From IMG/VR virus record IMGVR_UViG_3300031111_000017, positions 1 through 41,235 of that record: a stretch of 41,235 nt of DNA. The stretch is one strand, 5' to 3'. Each line of letters begins with the position of its first letter. Position 1 is the stretch's first letter. The stretch is from a virus. The translations under genes and the position numbers were made by a program. Positions 1 through 7,280 of the stretch are shown piece after piece. The notes below the pieces were generated by a model. That model searched no databases. It was not told the origin of the DNA and saw only the letters and a program-made list of their open reading frames with translations.

Positions 1-272
1 TCACGCTTGCTGGACCCGAGTTCGGACCTGTGCAGCGCGACTTGAAATTGATCTACAAAGCTGGCCATTCGCCGGATGATGTGGCTGCGTTCATGGGGGC
101 ACTGGAATCAAGCGGTGAATCGTGGAGCGCTAACTGGACGATCAAGACCGTGCGGATGAAGTTGGCCGAGTTCAAGGCTGGGAAGCTGTTCAACGATGTC
201 GGCCCATCTCGCATGTTGGATGAATCTTACGATTCGGAAATTTACGAACGCCGGATGAAGGGGGTTGCATGA
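1..272 (+). CDS. 3' end of replication initiator-like gene (partial)
   Basis: The frame is open from base 3 to the TGA at 270-272 and encodes the last 89 codons of the gene that is complete at 40304-41146. Two residues differ from that copy: Ser instead of Thr (base 127) and Ser instead of Pro (base 234). Both changes are nonsynonymous. The stop overlaps the ATG of the HNH gene (ATGA), so the two genes are translationally coupled. This is the same gene seen across the circular junction, not a second gene. Confidence 0.85.
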   Translation, partial: TLAGPEFGPVQRDLKLIYKAGHSPDDVAAFMGALESSGESWSANWTIKTVRMKLAEFKAGKLFNDVGPSRMLDESYDSEIYERRMKGVA

Positions 273-361
273 GCAGAAGTCAATCCGTCCGCGAAGAGGC
301 ATTGCGACTCGACGGCTATCGCTGTCAGGTGTGCGGAGCTGATCGAGACACTGCAGTCTTG
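1..361. repeat. Left copy of 361-bp terminal redundancy
   Basis: Bases 1-361 match 40875-41235 base for base except at 127 (g, versus c at 41001) and 234 (t, versus c at 41108). Seen directly. The simplest reading is a circular or circularly permuted genome whose contig ends overlap, giving a unit of 40,874 bp. The two differences would then be strain variants in the sampled population. True but diverged direct terminal repeats are the alternative. Confidence 0.95.
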
Positions 362-1045
362 GAGGTCCACCACGTTCGCCCGTTGGGAATGGGCGGTGCG
401 TATACGCGCGACGTGGTAGAGAACTGCATCACACTGTGCGCAGAACATCACCAAGACGTTGAGAACGGAAAGCGGTGGATTCAGGAGTTCGACCGTGACC
501 GAAACGTCTTCGTTTGGTGTGACCAGATGCACAAGCCGATGAACATTGAGCTGTGGTTCTACCGCCGTCAGGACGCCGAACGCGGCGAACAGATCACGAC
601 GCGCCTATCCGCCTACGCCATGATCGACAAGGACGTTGCGCGGGACGCGCACGAGCTTCGCCAGGTGTTCAAGGCTGTGGATCCTGAGTCAAGGTCGTTC
701 AAGGAGTATCTCGCGGAGAGGGGGATTGATCCGCGGCTGGACCGCGCAGCGCAGCTCTACTCAAAGAGCCTCGACTGTGACGTCAGGTGGGAAGAAGGCG
801 TGACGGCGACGGACTACCGGAGGATGTTGCGCGATGCTGGCAAGTCTGACCCGCGCAAATACTTCTACGCGAAGCTGCCGCCGGGGACGGAGTTCTACCG
901 GACTGCGAACGAGCAGAAGCTGCGCGATCAGATGGACTTTGGGGAAAAGCTCGTGAAGATCGGCAAGACGGTATGGGGGTTGCGATCTGACCGTGGGGTT
1001 CTAGTCGATCCGGACGGGAATGAGATGGAGGTGGTGCATGTCTGA
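269..1045 (+). CDS. HNH endonuclease-domain protein
   Basis: 258 aa. Residues 15-63 form a zinc-supported HNH nuclease fold: a CxxC pair (Cys19, Cys22), a double histidine (His34-His35), then CxxHH (Cys57, His60, His61). The HNH family cuts DNA using a metal-bound histidine. The roughly 190 residues after the nuclease are not recognised. The gene starts on the overlapping ATGA of the replication gene and belongs to that operon. A phage HNH protein next to replication or terminase genes may aid packaging cleavage or be a homing-type nuclease; its role here is inferred. The copy at 41143 is cut off by the window end. Confidence 0.8.
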   Translation: MSRSQSVREEALRLDGYRCQVCGADRDTAVLEVHHVRPLGMGGAYTRDVVENCITLCAEHHQDVENGKRWIQEFDRDRNVFVWCDQMHKPMNIELWFYRRQDAERGEQITTRLSAYAMIDKDVARDAHELRQVFKAVDPESRSFKEYLAERGIDPRLDRAAQLYSKSLDCDVRWEEGVTATDYRRMLRDAGKSDPRKYFYAKLPPGTEFYRTANEQKLRDQMDFGEKLVKIGKTVWGLRSDRGVLVDPDGNEMEVVHV

Positions 1046-1412
1046 ATGGATCACGGCGACTGAGGCAAGCAGGCTCTACGGGATTGGATCTGCTGTCGTC
1101 CATCGGCTCGCGTCCTCTGGACAGTGGCCGAAGAGGAAAGAGAGGCAATCCGTCAAGGGCGATGATCGCGAGGTTGTGCTGTTTCGGCGACAGGACTTGG
1201 ATCGGTTCCGCGAGTCCGATCGGTTTGACCGATTCCGAAATGCGCTGTCACTCGTTGAGTGGGCGGACTCGTTGGCAGAATGGCCAACAGATGAGGAAAT
1301 CGAGGAACGCACAACCGAAGTCTACAGATACAAAGACATCGTGAGCGTATTGGAGAATCGCGTGTATCGAAAGCGTCCTGCGCTGCAAAGAGTGACGCCA
1401 TGCGCAGTGTAG
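1038..1412 (+). CDS. Small helix-turn-helix (excisionase/MerR-like) DNA-binding protein
   Basis: 124 aa from the ATG at 1038, preceded by a GGAGGTGG-like ribosome site and overlapping the HNH stop by 8 bp. The N-terminus (tATEASRLYGIGSAVVHRL) has the form of the winged-helix start of excisionase/AlpA/MerR-like proteins, and is followed by a basic stretch around residues 38-55. The rest is charged and unrecognised. It could be a transcription regulator of the early region or a small terminase-like DNA binder. There is no integrase in the window, so a classical excisionase role is doubtful. Confidence 0.55.
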   Translation: MSEWITATEASRLYGIGSAVVHRLASSGQWPKRKERQSVKGDDREVVLFRRQDLDRFRESDRFDRFRNALSLVEWADSLAEWPTDEEIEERTTEVYRYKDIVSVLENRVYRKRPALQRVTPCAV

Positions 1413-1415
1413 CTA

Positions 1416-1444
1416 TTGACTCTTCGGAAAAATCGGGTTAAACT
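1416..1444 (+). promoter_or_regulatory. Sigma70-like promoter
   Basis: TTGACT (1416-1421), a 17-bp spacer, then TAAACT (1439-1444), located between the stop at 1412 and the next coding start. The TTGACT hexamer recurs in the promoters at 8718, 9842, 32609 and 37538. Confidence 0.55.
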
Positions 1445-1472
1445 TAGACCCGGTGAAAGGGTGGGATCAGGC

Positions 1473-1760
1473 GTGAGCGAAGAGCAAGCGGTGAAGCTGC
1501 AACGCGCGATCGAGCTGATTTCAGAGGCGTGTGGTCTTGACAAGGAGACGGTTGGCGTATACGTGAAACCGCTCACAGCACAAGACAAGAAGGTGCTCTA
1601 TCTTCTCAAGAAGATCGCGTCCTCGCTGCGCAGCGTCAAGGTTGAAGTTGGATTAAAAGACGGGATGATCGTCCACGCAGAGCCTCTGCACGGGTTGAGC
1701 GTTGACCAGCAACTTGCGCTGTACGAGCCGTCGATCATAAGGAGGTCCGACACGAAGTAG
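1473..1760 (+). CDS. Unknown 95-aa phage protein
   Basis: I chose the GTG at 1473 because AGGGTGG lies about 8 bases upstream; a GTG at 1461 is possible. Starts further upstream would fall inside the promoter. The protein is helical and charged, with no recognisable domain; residues roughly 10-60 alternate leucine/isoleucine with lysine/glutamate. It is the only gene between the promoter at 1416 and the terminator at 1813, so it may be a monocistronic early transcript. Confidence 0.6.
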   Translation: MSEEQAVKLQRAIELISEACGLDKETVGVYVKPLTAQDKKVLYLLKKIASSLRSVKVEVGLKDGMIVHAEPLHGLSVDQQLALYEPSIIRRSDTK

Positions 1761-1783
1761 AGAAGGATACTGTTGCCGCAGTA

Positions 1784-1841
1784 GCCCAGAGGGGCATCGT
1801 CTTTACTGACTCCCTCACCCGAAAGGGTGGGGTTTTGTTTT
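1784..1841 (+). terminator. Hairpin plus Rho-independent terminator
   Basis: A small hairpin (GCCC, loop agag, GGGC at 1784-1795) is followed by CCTCACCC, a GAAA tetraloop and GGGTGGGG (1813-1832), then TTTTGTTTT. The terminator sits 12 bases before the start codon of the next gene, whose ribosome site is GGAGGGG at 1842-1848. Genes downstream therefore depend on read-through or antitermination. The same hairpin-terminator-gene layout appears at 9888 and 32656. Confidence 0.8.
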
Positions 1842-1852
1842 GGAGGGGACAG

Positions 1853-2332
1853 ATGAAACTAACAGCGTTCCACAGGGGAAACATCAAGGGTCAAATCCAA
1901 TCGATCTTCAAACCATTCGAGCAGTTCCTCAATCCCGGTGATGAGTTTGACTACGCCAAGCTGAACATTGCGAGCTGCCATCTGCAAGGCACTCTCGAGG
2001 GCGTTGTCTGGCTCCCGCTCACCGAAGACTCTCCAACCTTCCAAACGGTTCTCGGCATCGAGCAGGGCGACGAATGGCCGGGAGAGATTCCCTTCGCCGG
2101 CTTCTATGCCATTTCCCCGAATGAGTGCTTCCGCGCCATCGAGCCAGAAACGCCGTATCTCGTATACGTGACGGGCTGGGAATCGGGAGAGGTGCGCGAC
2201 GTTTCGGGGAATGTCGTTCGTGACGCGCAGGTGTTTGTGCAGCGTCCGATCACTGAGCCGAACTACGTGTATCTGTCAGGCAACACCGTCTACCACATGG
2301 GTTGCGTGAAGATCACGATGAACCAGGCATGA
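1853..2332 (+). CDS. Unknown 159-aa phage protein
   Basis: ATG at 1853 behind the strong ribosome site GGAGGGG. An in-frame start further upstream would lie inside the terminator and is rejected. The sequence is mixed alpha/beta with many aromatic residues and no signal peptide or membrane segment; I do not recognise a family. It is the first gene after the terminator and is coupled to the next gene by ATGA. Confidence 0.65.
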   Translation: MKLTAFHRGNIKGQIQSIFKPFEQFLNPGDEFDYAKLNIASCHLQGTLEGVVWLPLTEDSPTFQTVLGIEQGDEWPGEIPFAGFYAISPNECFRAIEPETPYLVYVTGWESGEVRDVSGNVVRDAQVFVQRPITEPNYVYLSGNTVYHMGCVKITMNQA

Positions 2333-2556
2333 CAGATCACGCGCAGGAGATTGGAGCCGAGTTTGGCCTATCCGCTGCGGAAGTTCGTCTGATTCTCAAC
2401 GCGGCGACGAAGGGGAACTCAAGCATTGACCACTGGCTGAGACTGGCCGTATTCGCTGCAGGGGAGGAATCCGGTCGTCTGACGGTGAACTTCTACAAGG
2501 GCGTGATTACCGCCGAGCCTGAGAAGTGGTCGCGTATTCCGCTGGGGTGTTCATGA
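2329..2556 (+). CDS. Unknown 75-aa protein
   Basis: ATG at 2329 overlaps the previous stop (ATGA) and the TGA at 2554-2556 overlaps the next ATG. The N-terminal half (residues 8-25, gAEFGLSAAEVRLILNAA) could form two helices with a turn, weakly helix-turn-helix-like. No firm family. Confidence 0.6.
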   Translation: MTDHAQEIGAEFGLSAAEVRLILNAATKGNSSIDHWLRLAVFAAGEESGRLTVNFYKGVITAEPEKWSRIPLGCS

Positions 2557-2726
2557 GGCGCGTGAGGTATGTGTGTATCGAGTGCGGAGCTGAGCACGTT
2601 GCGCTTGCTGTGCTATTCCGCGATGCGCCCTACTTCATCGACTGCATTTTTTGCCGAGCGACGAATGCCATGCGCAAGAAGTTCCCTCGAGTATCGAATC
2701 ACTTTCATCCAACGAAGGGGGGCTGA
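2553..2726 (+). CDS. Small zinc-ribbon protein
   Basis: 57 aa from the ATG at 2553, coupled to the gene before (ATGA) and the gene after (TGATG). Two CxxC knuckles (CIEC near residue 8 and CIFC near residue 33) predict one bound zinc. Such tiny ribbons are common between phage genes; function unknown. Confidence 0.65.
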   Translation: MRRVRYVCIECGAEHVALAVLFRDAPYFIDCIFCRATNAMRKKFPRVSNHFHPTKGG

Positions 2727-3469
2727 TGGAAGCGACGGCAACGGGTCAACTTGTCATTGGAATTGGGACTGGGCGATGTGGCACGGTCTCGCTTGCGCAG
2801 TTGCTGAACGCTCAACCGGACGCACGAGTGACGCACGAATCCGAGCCGTGGCTGCCATGGCGGAAGGAACATGCGTCGGCGAGCGAGCGGGCATTCATGA
2901 AGCGCACGTGGGGGATCTTCGATCCTGTTGACGTATACGCGCAGAAGGTTCAGCGATTCGCGGAACGACTCGACGAGTATTCGCTAGTTGGTGACGTTGC
3001 ATTCTTCTGGTTGCCGTATGTGGATGCGCTCCGAGTTGACTTCCCTGACGTCAAGGTCGTTGGGCTTTGGCGGGACAAGGAATCCTACATCGAGAGTGCG
3101 TGGAGAAAGACAGGCGGCGACCAGGGGCCGAACTTCTGGGACTGTCCGCTGTGTGAGTCATGGTCGCTGACCTTCCCGCAGTACCGCGGCGTGCCGAAGC
3201 GAGATGCGATCGAGATGTATTGGGAAGACTACCGGCGATGGATTGACTGCAACGCTGACTACGTGATGAGGATGGATGATCTGAATGACGAGACGAAGCA
3301 AGACGATCTGTTCAACTTTCTCGGCATTGACTCCCACGTTCACCAATTCGAGCGGTTCAATGTCGGGCCTGGAGACTACGCGGCGGCGAACGGTGTTCGA
3401 GAGGATAAGGACGGCGTTGCGTTCAACCTGTTCAAGGTTGGCGGAACTCTGGTGAGGGGTGAAGCGTGA
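2726..3469 (+). CDS. Sulfotransferase-like P-loop protein
   Basis: 247 aa from the ATG at 2726. The N-terminus (vIGIGTGRCGTVSLAQLL, residues 10-27) matches the PAPS-binding 5'-phosphosulfate loop of sulfotransferases, where a GTxRSGT-type loop replaces a true Walker A. A second feature is VVGLWRDKESYIESAW around residues 109-124, like the 3'-phosphate loop (RDP..s..S). Known family reaction: transfer of sulfate from PAPS to a sugar, lipid or tyrosine. Unusual in a phage. With the glycosyltransferase-like genes at 17786 and 23865, the likely target is a glycan on the virion or the host surface (inference). Confidence 0.65.
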   Translation: MEATATGQLVIGIGTGRCGTVSLAQLLNAQPDARVTHESEPWLPWRKEHASASERAFMKRTWGIFDPVDVYAQKVQRFAERLDEYSLVGDVAFFWLPYVDALRVDFPDVKVVGLWRDKESYIESAWRKTGGDQGPNFWDCPLCESWSLTFPQYRGVPKRDAIEMYWEDYRRWIDCNADYVMRMDDLNDETKQDDLFNFLGIDSHVHQFERFNVGPGDYAAANGVREDKDGVAFNLFKVGGTLVRGEA

Positions 3470-3834
3470 AGGAGGTTGACAGGTTTAAGAAGATGCAAGC
3501 ACTAGCTGCAGAGGCCCTTGATCTCATTAAGGGGTTGAATATGCCGTCTTCGTATATGCCGAAAGAAAAATGCCGTGTGACGGGGATCACGGTCGGCGGC
3601 GTTCCGCTAGATATAAGCCGCGAAACGCATCTTGAGGTTGGCGACAGCATGAAGATAGATGTTCCCGTCAAGTTTCTCGGACCAGGGGCAAACGAACAGA
3701 GGAAGTGCTATGTGGTTGACAAGGATGAGTACGACGAGGTCAGTCGCAAGATAGGAGAGATTCGCGGGGAGCTGTTTCGGATTAGTCCAGAGCCATATTG
3801 CCCGTACCGGTGCGATTGCGAGCGCATAAGATGA
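3466..3834 (+). CDS. Unknown 122-aa protein with Cys-rich C-terminus
   Basis: GTG start at 3466, overlapping the previous stop by 4 bp; GGGGTGAAG upstream can serve as ribosome site. The middle is beta-rich and the C-terminus has three close cysteines (CPYRCDC), a possible metal site. No family recognised. Coupled to the nuclease gene that follows (ATGA). Confidence 0.55.
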   Translation: MKEVDRFKKMQALAAEALDLIKGLNMPSSYMPKEKCRVTGITVGGVPLDISRETHLEVGDSMKIDVPVKFLGPGANEQRKCYVVDKDEYDEVSRKIGEIRGELFRISPEPYCPYRCDCERIR

Positions 3835-4148
3835 GCAAACTTGAGGGGCTGTTCAAGATCCTGCTTCAATCGAACAGGCTTGACGGCTTTGTTCAAGAAT
3901 ATCGCTTCCATCCGACGCGGAGATGGAGATTCGACTTCGCGTTCCCCAAGCAGAAGGTGGCAGTCGAGGTCGAGGGCGGTGCGTATACGCGCGGACGGCA
4001 CACGCGAGGATCCGGATTCACCGCTGACTGCGAGAAATACAGCCACGCGGCGGCAATGGGATGGAAGGTGTTGCGATTCACCGGGGAACAGATCACGCGC
4101 AAGCCACGGGATTGTATGGGGCTAGTGAGGATGGCGCTGAATGACTGA
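3831..4148 (+). CDS. PD-(D/E)XK-type endonuclease
   Basis: 105 aa from the ATG at 3831. Residues about 27-45 carry the core motif: rFDFAFP with an acidic residue, then vAVEVEGG (ExE type), followed by a basic strand and a C-terminal gWKVLRFTGEQI that resembles VSR/DUF559-like nucleases. Family members nick or cut DNA, for example in mismatch or junction processing. With the HNH protein and the methyltransferase nearby, it may act in packaging or in restriction-like functions; the substrate is not visible. Confidence 0.65.
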   Translation: MSKLEGLFKILLQSNRLDGFVQEYRFHPTRRWRFDFAFPKQKVAVEVEGGAYTRGRHTRGSGFTADCEKYSHAAAMGWKVLRFTGEQITRKPRDCMGLVRMALND

Positions 4149-4287
4149 GAAGACGGCACTGTCGAAGCTCATCGAGGAGTTTCTTCGCACAACATCGAGA
4201 TCCTTGCCGCGTCCTGACCTGACAGACAAGACGACGCGCAAGATGCTTGCCGGTGAGTTGGCGAGTCGGATCCAGAGGGGGAAGTGA
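4141..4287 (+). CDS. Unknown 48-aa protein
   Basis: A short frame with ATG at 4141 (8-bp overlap with the nuclease gene) and TGA at 4285-4287 overlapping the next ATG. Both junctions are the overlapping type seen throughout this operon, which argues that it is translated. Basic and helical; no family. Confidence 0.55.
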   Translation: MTEKTALSKLIEEFLRTTSRSLPRPDLTDKTTRKMLAGELASRIQRGK

Positions 4288-4682
4288 TGGGGCGACCGAC
4301 GAAGTACGACGCAGACTACCATCCGCGTTCCGCTTTAGAGATGGCGAGCCAGGGTCTGATCGTTGCTGAGATGGCGGCGACATGGGGCGTTGCGAAGTCT
4401 ACCGTATACGAGTGGCGGGGAAAGCACCCTGAGTTTTCGGACGCCCTAAAGACTGGAGCGGACAACGTAGATGATCAGATCGAGAAAGCGCTTTACAACA
4501 AAGCCCTCGATGGTGACACAACCGCAATGATCTTCTGGTTGAAGAATCGGCGCAGCAATACATGGCGAGATAGACACATCCAGAAGCTCGAAGGCGAAGT
4601 GAAGATTGACTATTCAGACGCAGCGCGAGAAGTCTTGGATAGGTTGGGCGAATGCGATTCGGATCACTCTTCGCAGGAATAG
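4287..4682 (+). CDS. terS: Terminase small subunit
   Basis: 131 aa. The N-terminus has GRPTKYDADY followed by a helix-turn-helix (residues 24-45, including vAKSTVYEWRGKHPEF), the usual DNA-binding head of small terminase subunits that recognise packaging sites. A helical middle for oligomerisation and a C-terminal tail that would contact the large subunit follow. The ATG at 4287 is preferred; a GTG three bases upstream is possible. The gene overlaps the methyltransferase by 31 bp and lies two genes before the large subunit, the usual order. Confidence 0.75.
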   Translation: MGRPTKYDADYHPRSALEMASQGLIVAEMAATWGVAKSTVYEWRGKHPEFSDALKTGADNVDDQIEKALYNKALDGDTTAMIFWLKNRRSNTWRDRHIQKLEGEVKIDYSDAAREVLDRLGECDSDHSSQE

Positions 4683-5437
4683 GCGGCATCGACCTCGGAT
4701 TAGAACGCGCCGGGATGGAATGCGCTTGGCAGGTGGAGATAGATGACTACGCAACCAGAGCCCTCGAAAAGCACTGGCCGGACGTGGCGAGATTTAGAGA
4801 CATCCGAGAAGTCGGCGCAGCAAATCTCGCTCCGGTTGATCTCATCTGCGGAGGATTCCCATGCCAGCCTCACTCACTTGCCGGTAAGCGCAAAGGCAGC
4901 GAAGACGAGCGCGACTTGTGGGGAGAGATGTTCCGAGTTATTTGCGAAGTTAAGCCCAGATGGGTGCTGGCTGAGAACGTTCCAGGACTGCTCTCCTCTG
5001 AGGCTGGACGGTACTTTGGAAGAATTCTCAGGGACTTGGTCGGCGTCGGGTTCGATGTCGAATGGGAAAGCATACCGGCGGCAGCGGTTGGTGCGCCGCA
5101 TGGACGTGATCGAGTTTATATCGTGGCCTACGCCAATGGCTACGGATGGAATGATGCCAATGACCGCGAATGCGGCTACGAACGAACGCAAGAATGCAAC
5201 GGGATTCCGTCCAAGTGGAGTCCGCATCGGTTCTTCAGTGGCTTGGTGCGACCAAGTGATAGCAGACTGGAGAAAACACGGTGGCGAACTGAATCCCGAC
5301 CTCTCGGAGTGGCTGATGGGGTTCCCTCTCGGGTGGACCGACTTAGAAGCCTCGGTAACGCAGTCGTCCCACAAGTTGCAGAGTGGATCGGGCGAAGGAT
5401 AGTCGAATGTCAGAATCAAGCTGGATCGACTCACTAG
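4652..5437 (+). CDS. C5-cytosine DNA methyltransferase
   Basis: 261 aa. Motif I FAGIGGIDLGLERAG (residues 7-21) binds S-adenosylmethionine; motif IV GGFPCQ has catalytic Cys71; motif VI ENV (108-110); motif VIII GRDRVYI (151-157); motif X SLGNAVVPQVAEWIG near 233-247. The region between motifs VIII and X, which reads the target, is only about 65 residues, so the enzyme is smaller than usual. Phage enzymes of this type protect packaged DNA from host restriction. It starts inside terS and ends 31 bp inside the large terminase gene. Another long frame is nested in it (4743-5402). Confidence 0.92.
   Translation: MRFGSLFAGIGGIDLGLERAGMECAWQVEIDDYATRALEKHWPDVARFRDIREVGAANLAPVDLICGGFPCQPHSLAGKRKGSEDERDLWGEMFRVICEVKPRWVLAENVPGLLSSEAGRYFGRILRDLVGVGFDVEWESIPAAAVGAPHGRDRVYIVAYANGYGWNDANDRECGYERTQECNGIPSKWSPHRFFSGLVRPSDSRLEKTRWRTESRPLGVADGVPSRVDRLRSLGNAVVPQVAEWIGRRIVECQNQAGSTH
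4743..5402 (+). CDS. Overprinted 219-aa protein within the methyltransferase gene
   Basis: Frame +1 relative to the methyltransferase. ATG at 4743 has GGTGGAG six bases upstream, and the stop lies four bases before the large terminase ATG, ideal operon spacing. The product contains lEEFSGTWSASGSMSNGKAY, WPTPMATDG and LNPDLSEWLMGFPLGWTDLE, a motif set I recall from phage and bacterial hypothetical proteins that occur with C5 methylases. Not a nuclease or methylase itself as far as I can see. It may be a true dual-coded gene, or its resemblance may follow from the conserved methylase residues read out of frame. Function unknown. Confidence 0.5.
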   Translation: MTTQPEPSKSTGRTWRDLETSEKSAQQISLRLISSAEDSHASLTHLPVSAKAAKTSATCGERCSELFAKLSPDGCWLRTFQDCSPLRLDGTLEEFSGTWSASGSMSNGKAYRRQRLVRRMDVIEFISWPTPMATDGMMPMTANAATNERKNATGFRPSGVRIGSSVAWCDQVIADWRKHGGELNPDLSEWLMGFPLGWTDLEASVTQSSHKLQSGSGEG

Positions 5438-6675
5438 CGCAGGACCAGAAGTCACAGCTTCGGTCACTGAGTGAGAAGGATCTAGCGTTACTGCGCTACG
5501 ACTGGCGCAAGTGGGCAAGGCCGAAACAGATAGCCCCTGATGGCGAGTGGTCTGTTTGCATGTGGATGACAGGCCGAGGATGGGGCAAGACTCGTTGTGG
5601 GAGTGAGTGGGTCAGGGAACAAATCAACGCTGGACTCAAGCGCATTGCTCTTGTAGCCCCGACCGCAGCCGACGCCCGCGATGTCATGGTGGAAGGCGAA
5701 TCGGGAATCCTCTCAATCTCGCCGTCGTGGGATCGGCCAACATACGAACCATCGAAACGACGCCTCACCTGGAAGAATGGCGCGATTGCAACTACCTACT
5801 CAGCCGACGAACCGGAACGACTAAGAGGCCCACAGCATGACGGTGCTTGGTGCGATGAGTTAGCGGCGTGGCGCTATCCCGAAGCGTGGGACATGCTAAT
5901 GTTCGGACTACGGCTAGGGACGAATCCTCAGTGCATCATCACCACTACGCCGAAACCAAGGAAGCTCATTCGCAAGATCCTAGAGGACGACAGTGCGGTC
6001 ATCATTCGCGGGTCAACCTACGAGAACAGATCCAACCTTGCGCCGGCATTCTTCTCGCAGATTGTCAAAACGTATGAAGGGACGACGCTTGGCCGGCAGG
6101 AGCTACACGGTGAGGTGCTGACAGACATTCCCGGTGCGCTCTGGCATCGCGGGTTGATCTGTCGAGCAGACGAGCCGGCCACGTTCGATCGAGTTGTTGC
6201 TGCAATCGATCCAGCGGTGACCAGCGGGGAGAACTCCGACGAGACAGGCATCATCGTCGCCGGCAAGCTGGGCGATCGGTTCTACACACTCGAGGATCTT
6301 AGCGGGCGTTACACGCCTGAGCGATGGGCTCGGATTGCTGTAGAGGCATACCACCGCTGGCAGGCGGATCGGATTGTTGGAGAGGTAAACAACGGCGGCG
6401 ACATGATCGAGTCTGTCATTCGGCAAGTGGATCGAAACGTTGCGTATACGTCTGTTCGGGCGTCGAGAGGGAAGGCAGTTCGCGCCGAGCCGATTGCGGC
6501 GTTGTATGAGCAGGGGCGTGGCTTCCACGTGGGATCCTTCCCAGAGCTCGAGGACCAGATGTGCAGCTGGACGGTAGACGCGGACTGGTCGCCGGACAGG
6601 ATGGATGCGCTGGTTTGGGCGGGAACCGAGTTGATGCTAGGCACGCACTTGATCACGCGAGTGGGGTCGGTATGA
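5407..6675 (+). CDS. terL: Terminase large subunit
   Basis: 422 aa. Walker A GRGWGKT (56-62), Walker B GAWCDE (147-152) with catalytic Glu, and coupling motif iITTTPKP near 179-185. The C-terminal RNase H-like nuclease shows aIDPAVTSG (Asp269), a central aDRIVGEVNNGG segment (321-332) and DRMDALVWA near the end. The protein pumps DNA into the procapsid and cuts the concatemer. The start at 5407 is chosen because the sequence begins MSESSW after a GAAGGA site; it overlaps the methyltransferase end. The stop overlaps the next ATG. Confidence 0.95.
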   Translation: MSESSWIDSLAQDQKSQLRSLSEKDLALLRYDWRKWARPKQIAPDGEWSVCMWMTGRGWGKTRCGSEWVREQINAGLKRIALVAPTAADARDVMVEGESGILSISPSWDRPTYEPSKRRLTWKNGAIATTYSADEPERLRGPQHDGAWCDELAAWRYPEAWDMLMFGLRLGTNPQCIITTTPKPRKLIRKILEDDSAVIIRGSTYENRSNLAPAFFSQIVKTYEGTTLGRQELHGEVLTDIPGALWHRGLICRADEPATFDRVVAAIDPAVTSGENSDETGIIVAGKLGDRFYTLEDLSGRYTPERWARIAVEAYHRWQADRIVGEVNNGGDMIESVIRQVDRNVAYTSVRASRGKAVRAEPIAALYEQGRGFHVGSFPELEDQMCSWTVDADWSPDRMDALVWAGTELMLGTHLITRVGSV

Positions 6676-6821
6676 CCGAGTTCACGCGCTGGCTGCTGAT
6701 CGGCTGGGCGATGCAAGGCGGCGGGTGTCTGCTCGCTGTCTGTTTCTTTGTCTTCATACTCCCAAGGCTTGACCGGGGCGGAACGGTATGCTATGATGAA
6801 TGCGGAGAAAAGGAGGATTGA
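6672..6821 (+). CDS. Small membrane protein
   Basis: 49 aa with one hydrophobic segment (residues 7-31) followed by a charged Cys-containing tail. It starts on the terL stop (ATGA) and ends on the next ATG. A promoter for the next gene lies within it. No family; a one-span phage membrane peptide. Confidence 0.55.
   Translation: MTEFTRWLLIGWAMQGGGCLLAVCFFVFILPRLDRGGTVCYDECGEKED
6769..6797 (+). promoter_or_regulatory. Sigma70 promoter with extended -10
   Basis: TTGACC (6769-6774), 17-bp spacer, TATGAT (6792-6797), with TG at the extended -10 position. Predicted start near 6804, followed by AAGGAGG at 6809-6815 and ATG at 6821. One of the best promoters in the window; it would drive the small-gene block from 6821. 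Confidence 0.75.
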
Positions 6822-7021
6822 TGGTCAGACGAACCCGAGCGTATACGATCCACCTGCGCGAGTCAGGCAACGGCGACAGGCACGATCAGGATGTGATTGA
6901 CGCGCTGGATAGCGGCAGCAGAGTTGGCTTGATTCGGGCGTGCATCCGGGCGCAGTTGCATCCTGAGATGCTGACGGATGGTGACAGGGAGTTGTTGAGG
7001 AGGGTGCGCGGTGAAGAATGA
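6821..7021 (+). CDS. Unknown 66-aa protein
   Basis: The start at 6821 is fixed by AAGGAGG six bases upstream. Basic N-terminus, then acidic; one helix pair in the second half (DALDSGSRVGLIRACIRAQL). It is the first gene downstream of the promoter at 6769. No family recognised. Confidence 0.65.
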   Translation: MVRRTRAYTIHLRESGNGDRHDQDVIDALDSGSRVGLIRACIRAQLHPEMLTDGDRELLRRVRGEE

Positions 7022-7280
7022 CGGAGGACCGGCGTTTCCGCACGAAGCTGATTACATTCGCAATGACAGCGACGGGTTCGACTTCAAGGTGGAGTTTCAT
7101 CCAGGCATGTCTCTTCGAGACTATGCAGCGATCAAGTTCGCAGCGGCATGGATTCATGCCCTCGCAGAGCGGAGAGGAGAGGGTGGATACAGCGACGAAG
7201 AGGCAGCAGAAGAAGCTGTCAGACTTGGGCTGATTCAGGCTGACGCCATGCTTGCCGAGAGAAGCGTTAGAGATGGGTAG
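7011..7280 (+). CDS. Small phage protein, GGPAFP/GMSLRDY type
   Basis: 89 aa, GTG start at 7011 after GAGGAGGG. It has the signature nDGGPAFP near the start and GMSLRDYAAIKFAA in the middle, ending with a helix, as in a widespread family of small phage proteins of unknown function usually found in early regions. Overlaps the genes on both sides. Confidence 0.65.
   Translation: MKNDGGPAFPHEADYIRNDSDGFDFKVEFHPGMSLRDYAAIKFAAAWIHALAERRGEGGYSDEEAAEEAVRLGLIQADAMLAERSVRDG

Noticed and set aside
1038-1412. Excisionase of a temperate phage
   Set aside because: The fold is excisionase-like, but there is no integrase or attachment site in a window that covers the whole circle.
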